Of a DNA stretch of 64,000 bases, positions 19,332 through 29,005 are shown in pieces. A program made the position numbers and the translations under genes. Every line of letters begins with the position of its first letter. Positions within the stretch are counted from its first letter, which is position 1. The notes under the pieces were generated by a model. That model was not told the origin of the DNA, did no database searches, and saw nothing but the letters and a program-made list of their open reading frames with translations. This stretch comes from Terrabacter aerolatus (GTDB lineage Bacteria > Actinomycetota > Actinomycetes > Actinomycetales > Dermatophilaceae), in the NCBI RefSeq assembly GCF_007991735.1, contig NZ_BJYX01000008.1, forward strand, positions 1 through 64,000, in the 5' to 3' direction.

Positions 19332-20369
19332 GTGCGCGCACTCACCAAGCTGACCGCAGGCCCCGGCCTCTCCCTCGTCGACCGCCCCGAGCCCGAGTGC
19401 GGGCCCGCGGACGTCAAGATCCGCGTCCTGCGCGCGGGTCTGTGCGGCACCGACCTGCACCTCGCGGGCTGGGACGACTGGGCGCAGTCGACCGTCACGC
19501 CGCCCCTCGTCATCGGGCACGAGTTCTACGGCGAGGTCGTCGAGATCGGCGAGGACGTCACGGGGGTCTCGATCGGTGACCGCGCCTCGGGCGAGGGCCA
19601 CATCGTGTGCGGCCGCTGCCGCAACTGCCGGGCCGGCCGTCGTCACCTCTGCATCCGCACCGAAGGCATCGGCGTCAACCGCGACGGCGCGTTCGCCGAC
19701 TACGTCGTCATCCCCGCCAGCAACGCCTGGATCCAGCCGGCGGACCTCGACCCCGACCTCGGCGCCGTCTTCGACCCGCTCGGCAACGCGACCCACACCG
19801 CCCTCCAGTGGCCGATGGTCGGTGAGGACGTCGTCATCACCGGCGCCGGCCCGATCGGTGTCATGGCCGCCGCGATCGCGCGCCACGCGGGCGCCCGCTA
19901 CGTCGTCGTCACCGACGCGAGCGACTACCGCCTCGCGCTCGCCGAGCACGCCGGCGCCGACCTGACGATCAACGTGACGCGCGAGACCCTCGCCGACGCC
20001 CAGGCCCACCTCGGCATGAAGGAGGGCTTCGACATCGGCCTCGAGATGTCGGGTGCGGCGCCGGCCGTCACCGACATGATCACCAACATGAACCACGGCG
20101 GCCGCATCGCGCTCCTCGGACTGCCGCACCAGTCCTACGAGCTCGACTGGGGCAAGGTCATCACCCACATGATCACGCTCAAGGGCATCTACGGCCGCGA
20201 GATGTACGACACGTGGTACGCCATGTCGCAGATGATCGCGACGTCCGAGCGGTTCCGGTCGGCCGTCGCCCAGGTCATCACGCACCGCTTCCCCGCCGAG
20301 CAGTGGGAGGAGGCCTTCGAGACCGCCCGGTCCGGCCAGTGCGGCAAGGTCGTCCTCGACTGGAGCTGA
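19332..20369 (+). CDS. tdh: L-threonine 3-dehydrogenase
   Basis: Oxidises L-threonine with NAD+ to 2-amino-3-ketobutyrate. A zinc-dependent medium-chain dehydrogenase of 345 residues with catalytic-zinc Cys in [13 protein letters not shown], the family signature [12 protein letters not shown], the structural-zinc cysteines in [15 protein letters not shown] and the Rossmann motif [29 protein letters not shown] is specific to Tdh. GTG at 19332 is preferred because upstream residues overlap the Fur promoter and do not match the family. Its partner enzyme Kbl is 7.3 kb away at 27694, which is unusual because the two are often adjacent. Confidence 0.94.
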   Translation: MRALTKLTAGPGLSLVDRPEPECGPADVKIRVLRAGLCGTDLHLAGWDDWAQSTVTPPLVIGHEFYGEVVEIGEDVTGVSIGDRASGEGHIVCGRCRNCRAGRRHLCIRTEGIGVNRDGAFADYVVIPASNAWIQPADLDPDLGAVFDPLGNATHTALQWPMVGEDVVITGAGPIGVMAAAIARHAGARYVVVTDASDYRLALAEHAGADLTINVTRETLADAQAHLGMKEGFDIGLEMSGAAPAVTDMITNMNHGGRIALLGLPHQSYELDWGKVITHMITLKGIYGREMYDTWYAMSQMIATSERFRSAVAQVITHRFPAEQWEEAFETARSGQCGKVVLDWS

Positions 20370-20380
20370 GAGGCTTTCGT

Positions 20381-21052
20381 ATGCCGTCTGCTCCCGATCC
20401 GGTCGCCCGTCCCCGTCCGCTCGTCCTCCTGCACGGTCTCGGCCAGTCCCCGATCGCGTGGCAGGACTTCGTGTCGGCCTACGGCGCCGGCCGCCCGATG
20501 ACGGCCCCGTGGATGAAGGGACTCAAGCCCAAGGACCCTGTCGGCTTCGACCTCGGAGCGGCGGCCTCCGGGATCGCCGACGAGCTGGAGCTGCAGGGCG
20601 TGCGGCAGGCGGACTTCGTCGGGGTCTCCGTGGGTGCGAGCGTGGCCCTGCGCCTCGCGGTCGAGCGACCCGAGCTCGTCGGCCGTCTGGTGCTCGCCGG
20701 TGCGCTCGTGCGCCCGAGCAGGGGAGCCCTGCGGATGCAGCGCCTCGCGATGCGTCTCGTGCCGGAGGGCAAGCTCGTCGATGCCGGGGTCTCGCGCCCG
20801 CGCATGCTCGCCGTCCTCGACGCGCTCAAGGGCTTCGACGGCACCGAGTCGCTGCGGACCGTGACCGCTCCGACGCTCCTCGTCGCCGGGTCGAAGGACA
20901 AGGCCGGCGTCACTGCGGCACAGGAGCTCTCGCAGCAGCTGACCGGTTCGAGCGTGCAGGTCATCGACGGGGCCGGGCCCCTCGTCAACACCGAGTCGGC
21001 CCGTGAGCTCGCCGACCTGACGCACGCCTTCCTCGACGAGCCGGCCACCTGA
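20381..21052 (+). CDS. Alpha/beta-hydrolase
   Basis: A 223-residue alpha/beta-hydrolase-fold protein, 11 bases downstream of tdh. PLVLLHGLGQSPIAWQDF is the oxyanion-hole region, FVGVSVGASVALRLA is the nucleophile elbow (G-V-S-V-G, Ser nucleophile), and APTLLVAGSKDKAGV is the strand that normally carries the acid. The C-terminal histidine position is not obvious: the segment VIDGAGPLVNTES has no His where one is expected, so the catalytic triad may be incomplete. Substrate unknown. The ATG sits inside a GTATGCCG octamer. Likely co-transcribed with tdh and the next gene. Confidence 0.78.
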   Translation: MPSAPDPVARPRPLVLLHGLGQSPIAWQDFVSAYGAGRPMTAPWMKGLKPKDPVGFDLGAAASGIADELELQGVRQADFVGVSVGASVALRLAVERPELVGRLVLAGALVRPSRGALRMQRLAMRLVPEGKLVDAGVSRPRMLAVLDALKGFDGTESLRTVTAPTLLVAGSKDKAGVTAAQELSQQLTGSSVQVIDGAGPLVNTESARELADLTHAFLDEPAT

Positions 21053-21423
21053 TGGACCGACCGGCCGAACGAGCCGGGGTCAACGCCAACGACGTCGTGG
21101 CGTTCTTCGTCGAGGTGCTGGCCGTCGTGCTGCTCGCGGTCCGGGGTGCCCGCCTCGGCGACACGTCCGTCGTCCACGTGCTCGGCGGCGTCCTCGTGCC
21201 GGCGGTGGCGGTGGTGCTCTGGGGCCTCTTCGCGGCGCCGCGGGCGCGGTTCGCCGTGCCGTCGCTCGCGGTGGCCACCAAGGTCCTCGTGCTCGGCGCC
21301 GCCGTGCTCGCTGCGTGGTCGCTGCTGCCGGCGGCGTGGGCGGTCACCGTGACGGTGGTCGTCGTCGTCAACACGCTGCTCACCCGGTTCGGGCCGTTCG
21401 CCCGCCCGCTCAGCAGAGGTTGA
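21052..21423 (+). CDS. DUF2568 (YrdB-like) membrane protein
   Basis: A 123-residue membrane protein with four hydrophobic segments, matching the small YrdB/DUF2568 group: NANDVVAFFVEVLAVVLLAV in helix 1 and the conserved VLWGLFAAPRARF loop. Its ATG overlaps the stop of the hydrolase gene (TGATG), so it is translationally coupled. The 3' end overlaps the convergent lipoprotein gene by 14 bases. Function is unknown for the family. Confidence 0.75.
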   Translation: MDRPAERAGVNANDVVAFFVEVLAVVLLAVRGARLGDTSVVHVLGGVLVPAVAVVLWGLFAAPRARFAVPSLAVATKVLVLGAAVLAAWSLLPAAWAVTVTVVVVVNTLLTRFGPFARPLSRG

Positions 21424-21790
21424 TGCCGCCGGCGTCGAGCAGCCGGGCGACGACCTTCTCGTCGGTGACGGCCGGCACCATCCAGTCCTTGCCCACCACC
21501 GACTTCGTGCCGCTCGTGCACTCGAACGTGTGCACCCGGCGGTCGAGCTCGACGGGCTGGTCGTAGAAGGACGCCTCGAGCGGCTTGCCCGCGGCACTCG
21601 TGCACGTGACCCGGTGCTCGGCCAGCGAGCCCTGGTGGTCGCCGCTCGACGGGCACACGGTCTCGGCCACGACGGCCCAGCTCGGGTGTGCAGCGGCCTC
21701 GGGAGAGGAGTCCGGGTTCGAGCCGCTGCAGGCGGCGAGCGGTAGCGCCAGGGCGACCGCGGCGCTGGCGAGGGTCAGGCGTCGGAGCAC
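21410..21790 (-). CDS. Small putative lipoprotein
   Basis: A 126-residue exported lipoprotein of unknown function. Signal: MLRRLTLASAAVALALPLAAC with lipobox LAAC at Cys21, followed by a short Ser/Pro/Glu-rich spacer. Four further cysteines (TVCPSS, VTCTS, FECTS and the last residue) could form two disulfides outside the cell. I recognise no family. It overlaps the DUF2568 gene tail to tail. Confidence 0.7.
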   Translation of the reverse strand: MLRRLTLASAAVALALPLAACSGSNPDSSPEAAAHPSWAVVAETVCPSSGDHQGSLAEHRVTCTSAAGKPLEASFYDQPVELDRRVHTFECTSGTKSVVGKDWMVPAVTDEKVVARLLDAGGINLC

Positions 21791-21994
21791 GAGAGGGTTC
21801 CCTGAGGGTGGGGGACGGAGGGGTGGCGCGTCGGCGGTGGCGCGCGGGCGCCGTCAACTCTAGAGGGCGATCCGGCCGGTCCCCACTCGAGACGAGGGCC
21901 CTGAGCGTGCGGGAGTGACCGAGTCGACACCGGCCCGGCTCGTGCGCACGAGGCCTGCCGCGCGCGGCGGGTCATGCGCGGCGATGATCGAGGC
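21791..21994. other. Intergenic region, no feature seen
   Basis: This stretch contains the promoter side of the small lipoprotein gene (GAGGGTTCCC-type purine/pyrimidine-rich sequence) and the 3' flank of the CHAT gene. I see no convincing hairpin, operator or small gene here. Confidence 0.5.
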
Positions 21995-24900
21995 TCAGGG
22001 GTCGGTCGGCTCGGCGGCTTCTCCGGTGTCTCCCGTGTCGGCGGTCGCCGTGTCGCCCGTGTCGCCCGTGTCGCCCGTCGCGGCGGACCGCGGCGCGTCG
22101 AGGGCGACGAGCCCGTCGTGGAGGGTGCGCAGGAAGTCGACGCGCCGGTGGGCGTCGGTGCCGGCCATGACGAGGAGGAAGTCGACCTGGTCACGGACCT
22201 GGCGCAGCTGCTCCTCGCTGCCGAGCTCGCTGGCGCGCCGGTAGAGGTCCAGGGCGTGGTGCGCCTCGTCGGCGGTGGCCCGCGGGCTCCAGAGCGCGTC
22301 GAGCACGAGCAGGTCGCCGTAGACCGCGACCGTCCAGAAGGTCGGCGCCAGGTAGGCCTCCTCCCGGGCGGCCTCGAGGGCGTCGTCGATGAGCCGGCGT
22401 GCCTCGGACCGGTCGAGCGGCTCCCGGTCCGGAGCAGGACGCCAGCGCAGGGCCAGCTCGGCGGCGAGCCAGTTGGCGAGGGCGCCGTGCCGCCGCCGGT
22501 CGGTGGCTCCGGACGCCGTGCGGGCGGCCGCGTACCAGTCCGACATGTTGGCGAGGGCCTCGTGGGTCCGGGACCAGTCGCCGGTGTGCGTGGCCCCCGG
22601 CCGCTCGGGACACGTGACGAGGGCGAGCCGCTTGTAGGCACTCGCCACCCGCCAGAGCCGGTCGATGCCGACGGCGACCGGTGCCGCGTGGGCGTCACCC
22701 GGCAGGAAGGACGCCCGCTCCGGCGCGTGCGCACCGAGGACGAGGGCCGCCGGGTTGTCGAGCAGGGCGCGGAGCCGGTCGATGGCCGACTCGATGGTGG
22801 CCACCGCGTCGTCGACGGCGTCGTCGCCGCTCGCGGCCGCGCGCACCACCTGGTCGATCCAGACCTCGAAGTCGCGCACCGTCAGGGCGGTCCCACCCCG
22901 CTCCAGGGTCTGCTCGAAGTACTGGGTGGCGTGGGTGAAGTCGCCGAACTTGTTGTAGGTGCGGGCGATGAGCACCTGCAGCGCGTCGTCCTCGCGGTCC
23001 TCGGGCGTCAGGGCCTCGTAGAGCTCACGCAGGCGGTCGAGGCCGAAGCGGGTGTTGCGGCTGACGTCGACGGACTGGCTGAGGTTCTCGATCTCGACCC
23101 GGGCCTGCTCGGCGCTCGCCGGAGCCCGTTGGGTCGTGGTGGCGCGGTGCACCGCGGCATCAGGGGCGAGCCGGTAGTCCGGGTCGCCGTAGCACTGGTA
23201 GGCGCCCCATGTGTTGACCGCCGGGTAGTCGTTCCACGTCTGCCAGCGGGCCGCGCTCAGCGCCTCGCCGAAGGTCAGGCCCGACAGCATCCGGTCGTAG
23301 AGCGTCGTCGCGAACGTGGCCGCGGCCCCGTCGTCGACGGCCCAGCCGCAGGCCACGACGGCCCGCACCCCGATGTCGATGAGCTCGGTGGCGAAGCTCG
23401 CGGCGAGGCGGTGGTAGTTGCCGCTGCGAGGCACGCCGGGGGTGGACGACGCCGGTGCGGAGGAGCCGCCGAATCCCGAGGTTCCTGCGCCAGCCGCTGC
23501 TGACCCGGCCCCGGCCGGGCCGGTGGAGGTCACGGGCGGGACCGGGCCGACCGAGCCCATCGAGCCGAGGTGACAGCAGTTGACGACGACGAGCTCGGGC
23601 ACCTGGCGCATCTGGCCCACCTCACCCGCCGTGAGGTACATCCCGTTGCCGAGCACCATGCCGGTGACCGTGGCGTCGGTGCCGTCGCCCAGGGGCCACT
23701 CGTAGACCCCGTGACCGGCCAGGTGGATGACGCGGTAGGACGTCGCGAAGAGCGCCTGCACGATCTTGGTGCCGCTCTCGGCGATGAGCGGATCGGCCTC
23801 GAAACCGTTGGCGCGCAGGGCATCGGCGACGCTGCGAGCCTCGCGCTGCGCAGCCGGGAGGGCGGCGAGCCCACTGGCGGTGTCACCGACGACGAGCGCC
23901 CTGCTGCTCGTCGCGGAGAGCACGTGGCTGCGCATCGAGGACCCCTCGAGCTGCCGCACGAGGCCGCGCCGCACCCCGAGCGGCTCGCGGTCCTCCTGCG
24001 TGCCCTGGTCGTCGAGCAGCTCCCACGGGTAGTGCGCCGAACCGCGGTCGACGAGGAGCACGAGGTTGTCGGTGTCGGGGGCCTGGGCCTTGAGGTCGTT
24101 GGGGAAGAGCAGCTCGAAGAGCGTCCGGGCGGCGGAGGGGTCCGGTGACGGCGAGTCGACGAGCGACTCGACGAGACGGTCCACGAGCGCGCGTTGGGTC
24201 GGGACGGTCCGGGTGGGGGTGCCGGCCCGGCGCGTCGAGGCCTCGAAGGTGAGCCCGCCGTCGTCCTCGCTGCGCACCCGCACCTGCTGCCACCATCCCG
24301 AGGGTTCGGAGAAGAGCAGCCGCCGCTGGCGTCCCGGGCGCTCCGCGAGCCGGAGGTCGGCCGTGAACGAGTCGGCGAGCTCGCCGCTCGTCAGGGACGA
24401 ACCGAGCGCCTCGACGGCCTGCAGGGCGCGGTCCTGCCACAGCTCGATGACCTCGATCTCGGCGATGTGCACCGCGAGCTCGGTGTCCGCGAGGCGGTCG
24501 TTGGCCCGTTGCACGCCGGTGAGCAGGGCCTGCACGCTGTCGCGCACGGACAGGCCGCCCTGGCCCGTGCCGATGAGGAGGCTGGAGAGGCTGAGCTGGA
24601 GCACGTCCGTGCTCGCGTCCGAGGTCCCTCCCGTCAGGTGGCCGAGCGCAGCCGTCAGGGCCGCGTGCGCGATGGCGCGCGCGAGCGTCGCGGCGCTGAG
24701 GCCGCCGATCGGGCCGAGGCCCGCGACGATCGCGCCCGGCGGCCGCGTCCACTCCTCCGGATCGGTGAAGACCTGGCACGTCTCGATGGGGCCGGGGTAG
24801 ATGCCGAGCATCGCGGCCCGGGACAGCCGTCCGTCGAGCAGCTCGTCCAGGGCACCCTCCCCGCCGACGAGGGTGCTGCCGGGGTAGTGGCCGACGACGA

Positions 24901-25393
24901 CGTGGTGCCGGGCGAACCGCAGGTCGCCGTGCGAGATGCGCACGCGCGTCAGGGGCCGCGACGGGTCGGCGTCCGGGTCGGTCCCCGGGTCTGTCCCCGG
25001 GTCGGGCTTCGCCGCGGTCTGGAGGCCGGCGTCGCCCGGACGAGGGGCGGCCGGGGCCGGCAGCGTGGACGACACGGTCGTCACGGGAGGGACGGCCGGC
25101 GCGGACGGCGACGAGGGCAGCGCGTCCCCCCGCGCGATCGGCGCTCCGCCCTCGGGCGTGGCCTCCCTGGCTTCCGCGGGCTGCGGCGGTGCCTGCTCGC
25201 GGGCCTGCTCGCGGGCCTGCTCGAGGGACTGCTCCGGGTCGATCGGGTCGGGGAGGGGCTGCTCGTGCAGGACCTGAGGGGGAGGGACCTGCTCGGGAGG
25301 GACCTGCCCGGGAGGCGCGGCCGCCCCGTCGACGGGCGGGACGGCATACGGCTCCGGCGGAGTCGGGGACCCGTCGCCCACGAGGGCCGACAC
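21995..25393 (-). CDS. Large CHAT-domain (caspase-clan) protease with C-terminal solenoid
   Basis: A 1132-residue cytosolic protein built around a CHAT protease domain of peptidase clan CD. Residues 1-145 are Pro/Gln/Glu/Asp-rich and look disordered, with short repeats (REQAREQA, GTDPGTDP). About 148-310 is a compact conserved-looking region (VRISHGDLRFARH, VVVGHYPGSTLVG, LGIYPGPIETCQVF, AIVAGLGPIGGLS) that I cannot name. About 440-735 is CHAT: YPWELLDD, ALVVGDT, the catalytic His561 in VIHLAGHGVYEW and Cys607 in VVVNCCHLGSMG, then the TELIDIGVRAVVACGWAV block. About 750-1110 is a helical TPR-like solenoid. The C-terminus carries GDT repeats. GTG start lies 3 bases after the caspase gene stop, so the two form one operon. 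Role in regulated proteolysis, cell death or defence is inference. Confidence 0.88.
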   Translation of the reverse strand: MSALVGDGSPTPPEPYAVPPVDGAAAPPGQVPPEQVPPPQVLHEQPLPDPIDPEQSLEQAREQAREQAPPQPAEAREATPEGGAPIARGDALPSSPSAPAVPPVTTVSSTLPAPAAPRPGDAGLQTAAKPDPGTDPGTDPDADPSRPLTRVRISHGDLRFARHHVVVGHYPGSTLVGGEGALDELLDGRLSRAAMLGIYPGPIETCQVFTDPEEWTRPPGAIVAGLGPIGGLSAATLARAIAHAALTAALGHLTGGTSDASTDVLQLSLSSLLIGTGQGGLSVRDSVQALLTGVQRANDRLADTELAVHIAEIEVIELWQDRALQAVEALGSSLTSGELADSFTADLRLAERPGRQRRLLFSEPSGWWQQVRVRSEDDGGLTFEASTRRAGTPTRTVPTQRALVDRLVESLVDSPSPDPSAARTLFELLFPNDLKAQAPDTDNLVLLVDRGSAHYPWELLDDQGTQEDREPLGVRRGLVRQLEGSSMRSHVLSATSSRALVVGDTASGLAALPAAQREARSVADALRANGFEADPLIAESGTKIVQALFATSYRVIHLAGHGVYEWPLGDGTDATVTGMVLGNGMYLTAGEVGQMRQVPELVVVNCCHLGSMGSVGPVPPVTSTGPAGAGSAAAGAGTSGFGGSSAPASSTPGVPRSGNYHRLAASFATELIDIGVRAVVACGWAVDDGAAATFATTLYDRMLSGLTFGEALSAARWQTWNDYPAVNTWGAYQCYGDPDYRLAPDAAVHRATTTQRAPASAEQARVEIENLSQSVDVSRNTRFGLDRLRELYEALTPEDREDDALQVLIARTYNKFGDFTHATQYFEQTLERGGTALTVRDFEVWIDQVVRAAASGDDAVDDAVATIESAIDRLRALLDNPAALVLGAHAPERASFLPGDAHAAPVAVGIDRLWRVASAYKRLALVTCPERPGATHTGDWSRTHEALANMSDWYAAARTASGATDRRRHGALANWLAAELALRWRPAPDREPLDRSEARRLIDDALEAAREEAYLAPTFWTVAVYGDLLVLDALWSPRATADEAHHALDLYRRASELGSEEQLRQVRDQVDFLLVMAGTDAHRRVDFLRTLHDGLVALDAPRSAATGDTGDTGDTATADTGDTGEAAEPTDP

Positions 25394-25396
25394 GGC

Positions 25397-26224
25397 TCAG
25401 CCCGTCCCGGAGAGGAAGAGCTGGTCGAGACGCGCGGCGCGCCCCTCGAGCTGGGGCACCTGGTCGTAGTTGCCGGTCAGGCCCGCGAGCGTGCGGGCGT
25501 GCAGCTGCCGGTACGTCACGTTCGGGTCCTCGCGCATCGCCTGCACGAGGTAGTAGGTCAGGGCGCCGTGGTAGGTGCCGCCGATGTCGGCGTCGGCCGA
25601 GGTCTGGTCGTCGCGGCAGCCGCTGAGCAGGGTCTCGGTGATGTCGACGACGTGGACGTCCTGCTGGGGGCGCCGGCGGCGGGACCGGTTCGGTGTGCCG
25701 GTGAACTCACCCCCGGCTGCCTCGTCGTCCGGGTTGGGCAGGTAGCGCGAGAGGACCTCGGGCGGGGGCGCGTCCGGTCGAGGGGGTTCGCGGGTGTTGC
25801 TGCCGGAGTGGCAGCAGTCCATGACGACGGTCAGGGTGGCGCCCGGGTCGAGCCGGTCGAACGTCGTGCGCAGCCAGTCGTCGAGCAGGGGGTCGTGGAA
25901 GTCCAGGTCGTGCGGGCAGAGGATCTCGTCGCGGTGGTCGGTCGTCTCGTCACCGCTCGTGTCCGGGACGTTGGACCCGTGGCCCGAGTAGTGCAGGTAG
26001 AGCACGTCGCCCGGGCGCGCGGAGTCGACGAGGTCGCTCATGGCCCGGGTCATGGCGGCCTTCGTCGCATCGCCGTCGACGAGCATCGTGATGTCGGGGT
26101 CGGCGAAACCGTAGAGGTCCTTCAGGGCGTCGGCGATGTCGTGCACGTCGTTGACGCACCCGCGAAGGTCCGCGCCCGGGATCGCGTACTCGTTGACCCC
26201 GATGAGCAGTGCACGCTTGGACAT
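25397..26224 (-). CDS. Caspase-like (metacaspase-type) peptidase C14
   Basis: A 275-residue cysteine protease of the caspase/metacaspase group. The N-terminal strand ALLIGVNEYAIPGADLRGCVND is typical of bacterial orthocaspases. The catalytic dyad is complete: His82 in YLHYSGHGSNVPD and Cys138 in VVMDCCHSGSNTRE. Acidic residues around DGDETTDHRDE and the His-Asp-rich DLDFHDPLLDDWL could bind calcium and basic P1 residues, as in metacaspases (inference). A basic cluster (RSRRRRP) at about 190 lies in the region where such enzymes self-cleave. There is no signal peptide. AAGGAG lies 8 bases upstream of the ATG. It is the first gene of the operon with the CHAT protein and might activate it by cleavage. 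Confidence 0.92.
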   Translation of the reverse strand: MSKRALLIGVNEYAIPGADLRGCVNDVHDIADALKDLYGFADPDITMLVDGDATKAAMTRAMSDLVDSARPGDVLYLHYSGHGSNVPDTSGDETTDHRDEILCPHDLDFHDPLLDDWLRTTFDRLDPGATLTVVMDCCHSGSNTREPPRPDAPPPEVLSRYLPNPDDEAAGGEFTGTPNRSRRRRPQQDVHVVDITETLLSGCRDDQTSADADIGGTYHGALTYYLVQAMREDPNVTYRQLHARTLAGLTGNYDQVPQLEGRAARLDQLFLSGTG

Positions 26225-26286
26225 GGGGAGCTCCTTCGACCCACGGCCGTGCGGCAGGCGCAGCGGCCCCTGCAGTTCAGTGGTGT

Positions 26287-26319
26287 CCTCGAGGGCGGGT
26301 GATACACCCGTCCTCGAGG
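26287..26319 (-). terminator. Hairpin between DUF4242 and caspase genes
   Basis: Two 15-base arms (CCTCGAGGGCGGGTG and its near complement, one mismatch) around an ATA loop. It would terminate the DUF4242 transcript before the caspase gene and separates the two units, unless it acts as an attenuator. Confidence 0.75.
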
Positions 26320-26341
26320 GGCGGCGCGTGGGTCGGGGCCC

Positions 26342-26590
26342 TCAGGCCGTGACCGTGATCTCGTGGATCTCGTCGGCCGGGTGCCCCGCGCGCTCGTGGA
26401 TGCGCTGGACGGCATCCGCGCTCGGTCCCTCCGACAGGCAGAAGACGTGCCCGGTGTTCGGGTCGGCCCACGCGTGCTTGAAGCTCACGCCCTCGTCGTC
26501 CTGGATGTCGAGGTCGGCCTGGTGGGCCGCCATCAACGCCTCTGTCGTCACGCCCGCCATGCTGGTGTGGACGTCCATGAACTCTGGCAT
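26342..26590 (-). CDS. DUF4242 / SCO4226-like small protein
   Basis: An 82-residue protein of the DUF4242 family (includes the nickel-binding SCO4226 of Streptomyces), recognisable from MPEFMDVHTSMAGVT at the start, KHAWADPNTGHVFCLSEGPSADAVQRIHERAGHPADEI and a ferredoxin-like alpha/beta size. His and Cys in these segments are candidate metal ligands. ATG at 26590 has GGAGGCGAGAC directly upstream. It lies on the same strand as and upstream of the caspase-CHAT genes, with a hairpin in between. Confidence 0.8.
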   Translation of the reverse strand: MPEFMDVHTSMAGVTTEALMAAHQADLDIQDDEGVSFKHAWADPNTGHVFCLSEGPSADAVQRIHERAGHPADEIHEITVTA

Positions 26591-26686
26591 GTCTCGCCTC
26601 CATCGCTGCTCGGTCCCCTGACGGAAGGATGCGGACTCAACGCTACGCCCGAGGCGGTCGGCTCGGCGGCTGTTCCGGCATACCCG

Positions 26687-26703
26687 TGCCGGCCCGGCCG
26701 GCA
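26687..26703. promoter_or_regulatory. 17-bp perfect palindrome in divergent promoter region
   Basis: TGCCGGCC-C-GGCCGGCA lies 15 bases before the ATG of the plus-strand hydrolase and about 97 bases before the divergent DUF4242 start. It could be an operator or simply GC-rich self-complementarity; low confidence. Confidence 0.3.
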
Positions 26704-26718
26704 TGGTTGCATGAGGGC

Positions 26719-27618
26719 ATGCCGACCCACGACACGCACCTCGTCCGCACCCCCGACGGCCGCGACCTCGAGGTCCTCGTCACGGGGCCCGCCGACGGGC
26801 TCCCCTTCGTCTTCCACCACGGCACGCCCCAGGCGGCGGTGCCCTTCGGCATCCTCGAGCGACCGGCGACCGAGCGGGGGCTGCGCACCATCAGCTACTC
26901 CCGGCCCGGCTACGGTCGGTCGACCCCGCGGACCGATGCCGACAGCACGGCCAGGGTCGCCGACGACGCCGCCGACACGGCCGTCGTGCTCGACGCCCTC
27001 GGACACGACACGTTCGTGACCCTCGGCTGGTCGGGCGGTGGCCCTCGCGCCCTCGCGTGCGCGGCCCTGCTGCCCGGTCGCTGCCTCGCCGCGACGTCGG
27101 GCGTCGGCATCGCACCGCCCGACGCCGACGGGCTCGACCAGACCGCCGGCATGGGGCCCGAGAACGTCGCCGAGTATGCCGCGGTGGCCGCCGGGCGGGA
27201 CGCGCTGACGGCCTTCCTCGAGGAGCACGGTGCTCCCGTGCTGCGTGCCACGGCCGACGACATCGTCGGCGAGCTGAGCGGACTGCTGCCCCCGGTCGAC
27301 CGCGCCGCCATGACCGGCGAGCTCGGCGAGTACCTCGCCGCCGCCTCGCGTCACGCCGGGGCGCAGGGGATCGTCGGCTGGCGCGACGACGACCTCACCC
27401 ACACCCGGCCCTGGGGGTTCGACCTCGGTGCCGTCACCGTACCGACCGCCGTCTGGCAGGGCACCGAGGACCTCATGGTGCCCTTCGCCCACGCCCAGTG
27501 GCTCGCGGCCCACGTCGCGGGCACCCGGGCGCACCTCGTGGAGGGGGAGGGCCACGTGTCGCTCCTCATGCGGATGGGCGACATCCTCGACGACCTGCTG
27601 GCGCTGGCGGGCCGCTGA
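26719..27618 (+). CDS. Alpha/beta-hydrolase
   Basis: A 299-residue alpha/beta-hydrolase with a full catalytic layout: VFHHGTPQAAVP (oxyanion region), the nucleophile elbow LGWSGGGPRALACA, the acid region AVWQGTEDLMVPFAHA and the histidine in VEGEGHVSLL. The HHGTPQ and SRPGYGRS segments match the widespread epoxide-hydrolase/esterase-like subgroup. Substrate unknown. ATG at 26719 is chosen because upstream codons lie in the divergent promoter region. It is followed after 75 bases by kbl, which has its own candidate promoter. Confidence 0.85.
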   Translation: MPTHDTHLVRTPDGRDLEVLVTGPADGLPFVFHHGTPQAAVPFGILERPATERGLRTISYSRPGYGRSTPRTDADSTARVADDAADTAVVLDALGHDTFVTLGWSGGGPRALACAALLPGRCLAATSGVGIAPPDADGLDQTAGMGPENVAEYAAVAAGRDALTAFLEEHGAPVLRATADDIVGELSGLLPPVDRAAMTGELGEYLAAASRHAGAQGIVGWRDDDLTHTRPWGFDLGAVTVPTAVWQGTEDLMVPFAHAQWLAAHVAGTRAHLVEGEGHVSLLMRMGDILDDLLALAGR

Positions 27619-27642
27619 CGCCCGTCGCGGACGGCCTACGCT
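27615..27642 (+). promoter_or_regulatory. Candidate promoter of kbl
   Basis: CTGACG (overlapping the hydrolase stop codon), 16 bases, then TACGCT. The implied start is about 45 bases before the kbl ATG, which has GAAGGA 7 bases upstream. Confidence 0.35.
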
Positions 27643-27693
27643 GGAGGGCGCCACCCTCCCCGCCACACCGGCACGACCCCACGAAGGACACCG

Positions 27694-28887
<1,194 letters not shown>

Positions 28888-28909
28888 CCGACCTGGGTTC
28901 TGGTCCGCT

Positions 28910-28979
28910 CCGGAGGTGCGGGCCGGCGCGAGGAGTGCGCGCTGCACCGCGCACTCCTGCGGCCGGCGCGCACCTCCGG
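28910..28979. terminator. Large 32-base-arm hairpin between convergent genes
   Basis: Arms of 32 bases (beginning CCGGAGGTGCG) with about four mismatched positions and a 6-base loop CTGCAC. It lies between the convergent kbl and PepSY genes and can terminate both. The stem is far longer than termination needs. Confidence 0.75.
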
Positions 28980-29005
28980 TGAGACCGCGCACCGCTCTCG
29001 CAGAC

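Noticed and set aside
20381-21052. Considered calling the tdh-linked alpha/beta-hydrolase an amino-ketone hydrolase of the threonine pathway
   Set aside because: Nothing in the sequence defines the substrate, and the catalytic histidine is not evident, so only the fold is reported.
22037-22080. Short GTGTCGCCC tandem repeats considered as a CRISPR-like or microsatellite element
   Set aside because: They encode a GDT repeat at the C-terminus of the CHAT protein; units are 9 bases without spacers.
21974-23503. Plus-strand open frame of 509 codons opposite the CHAT gene
   Set aside because: It is antisense to the solenoid and CHAT region and carries no domain. A second such frame at 24194-26302 was rejected for the same reason.
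26278-26287. AGTGGTGTCC resembles half of the 57179 operator
   Set aside because: Only one half-site is present and it abuts a hairpin arm; there is no reason to think it is bound by the same protein.
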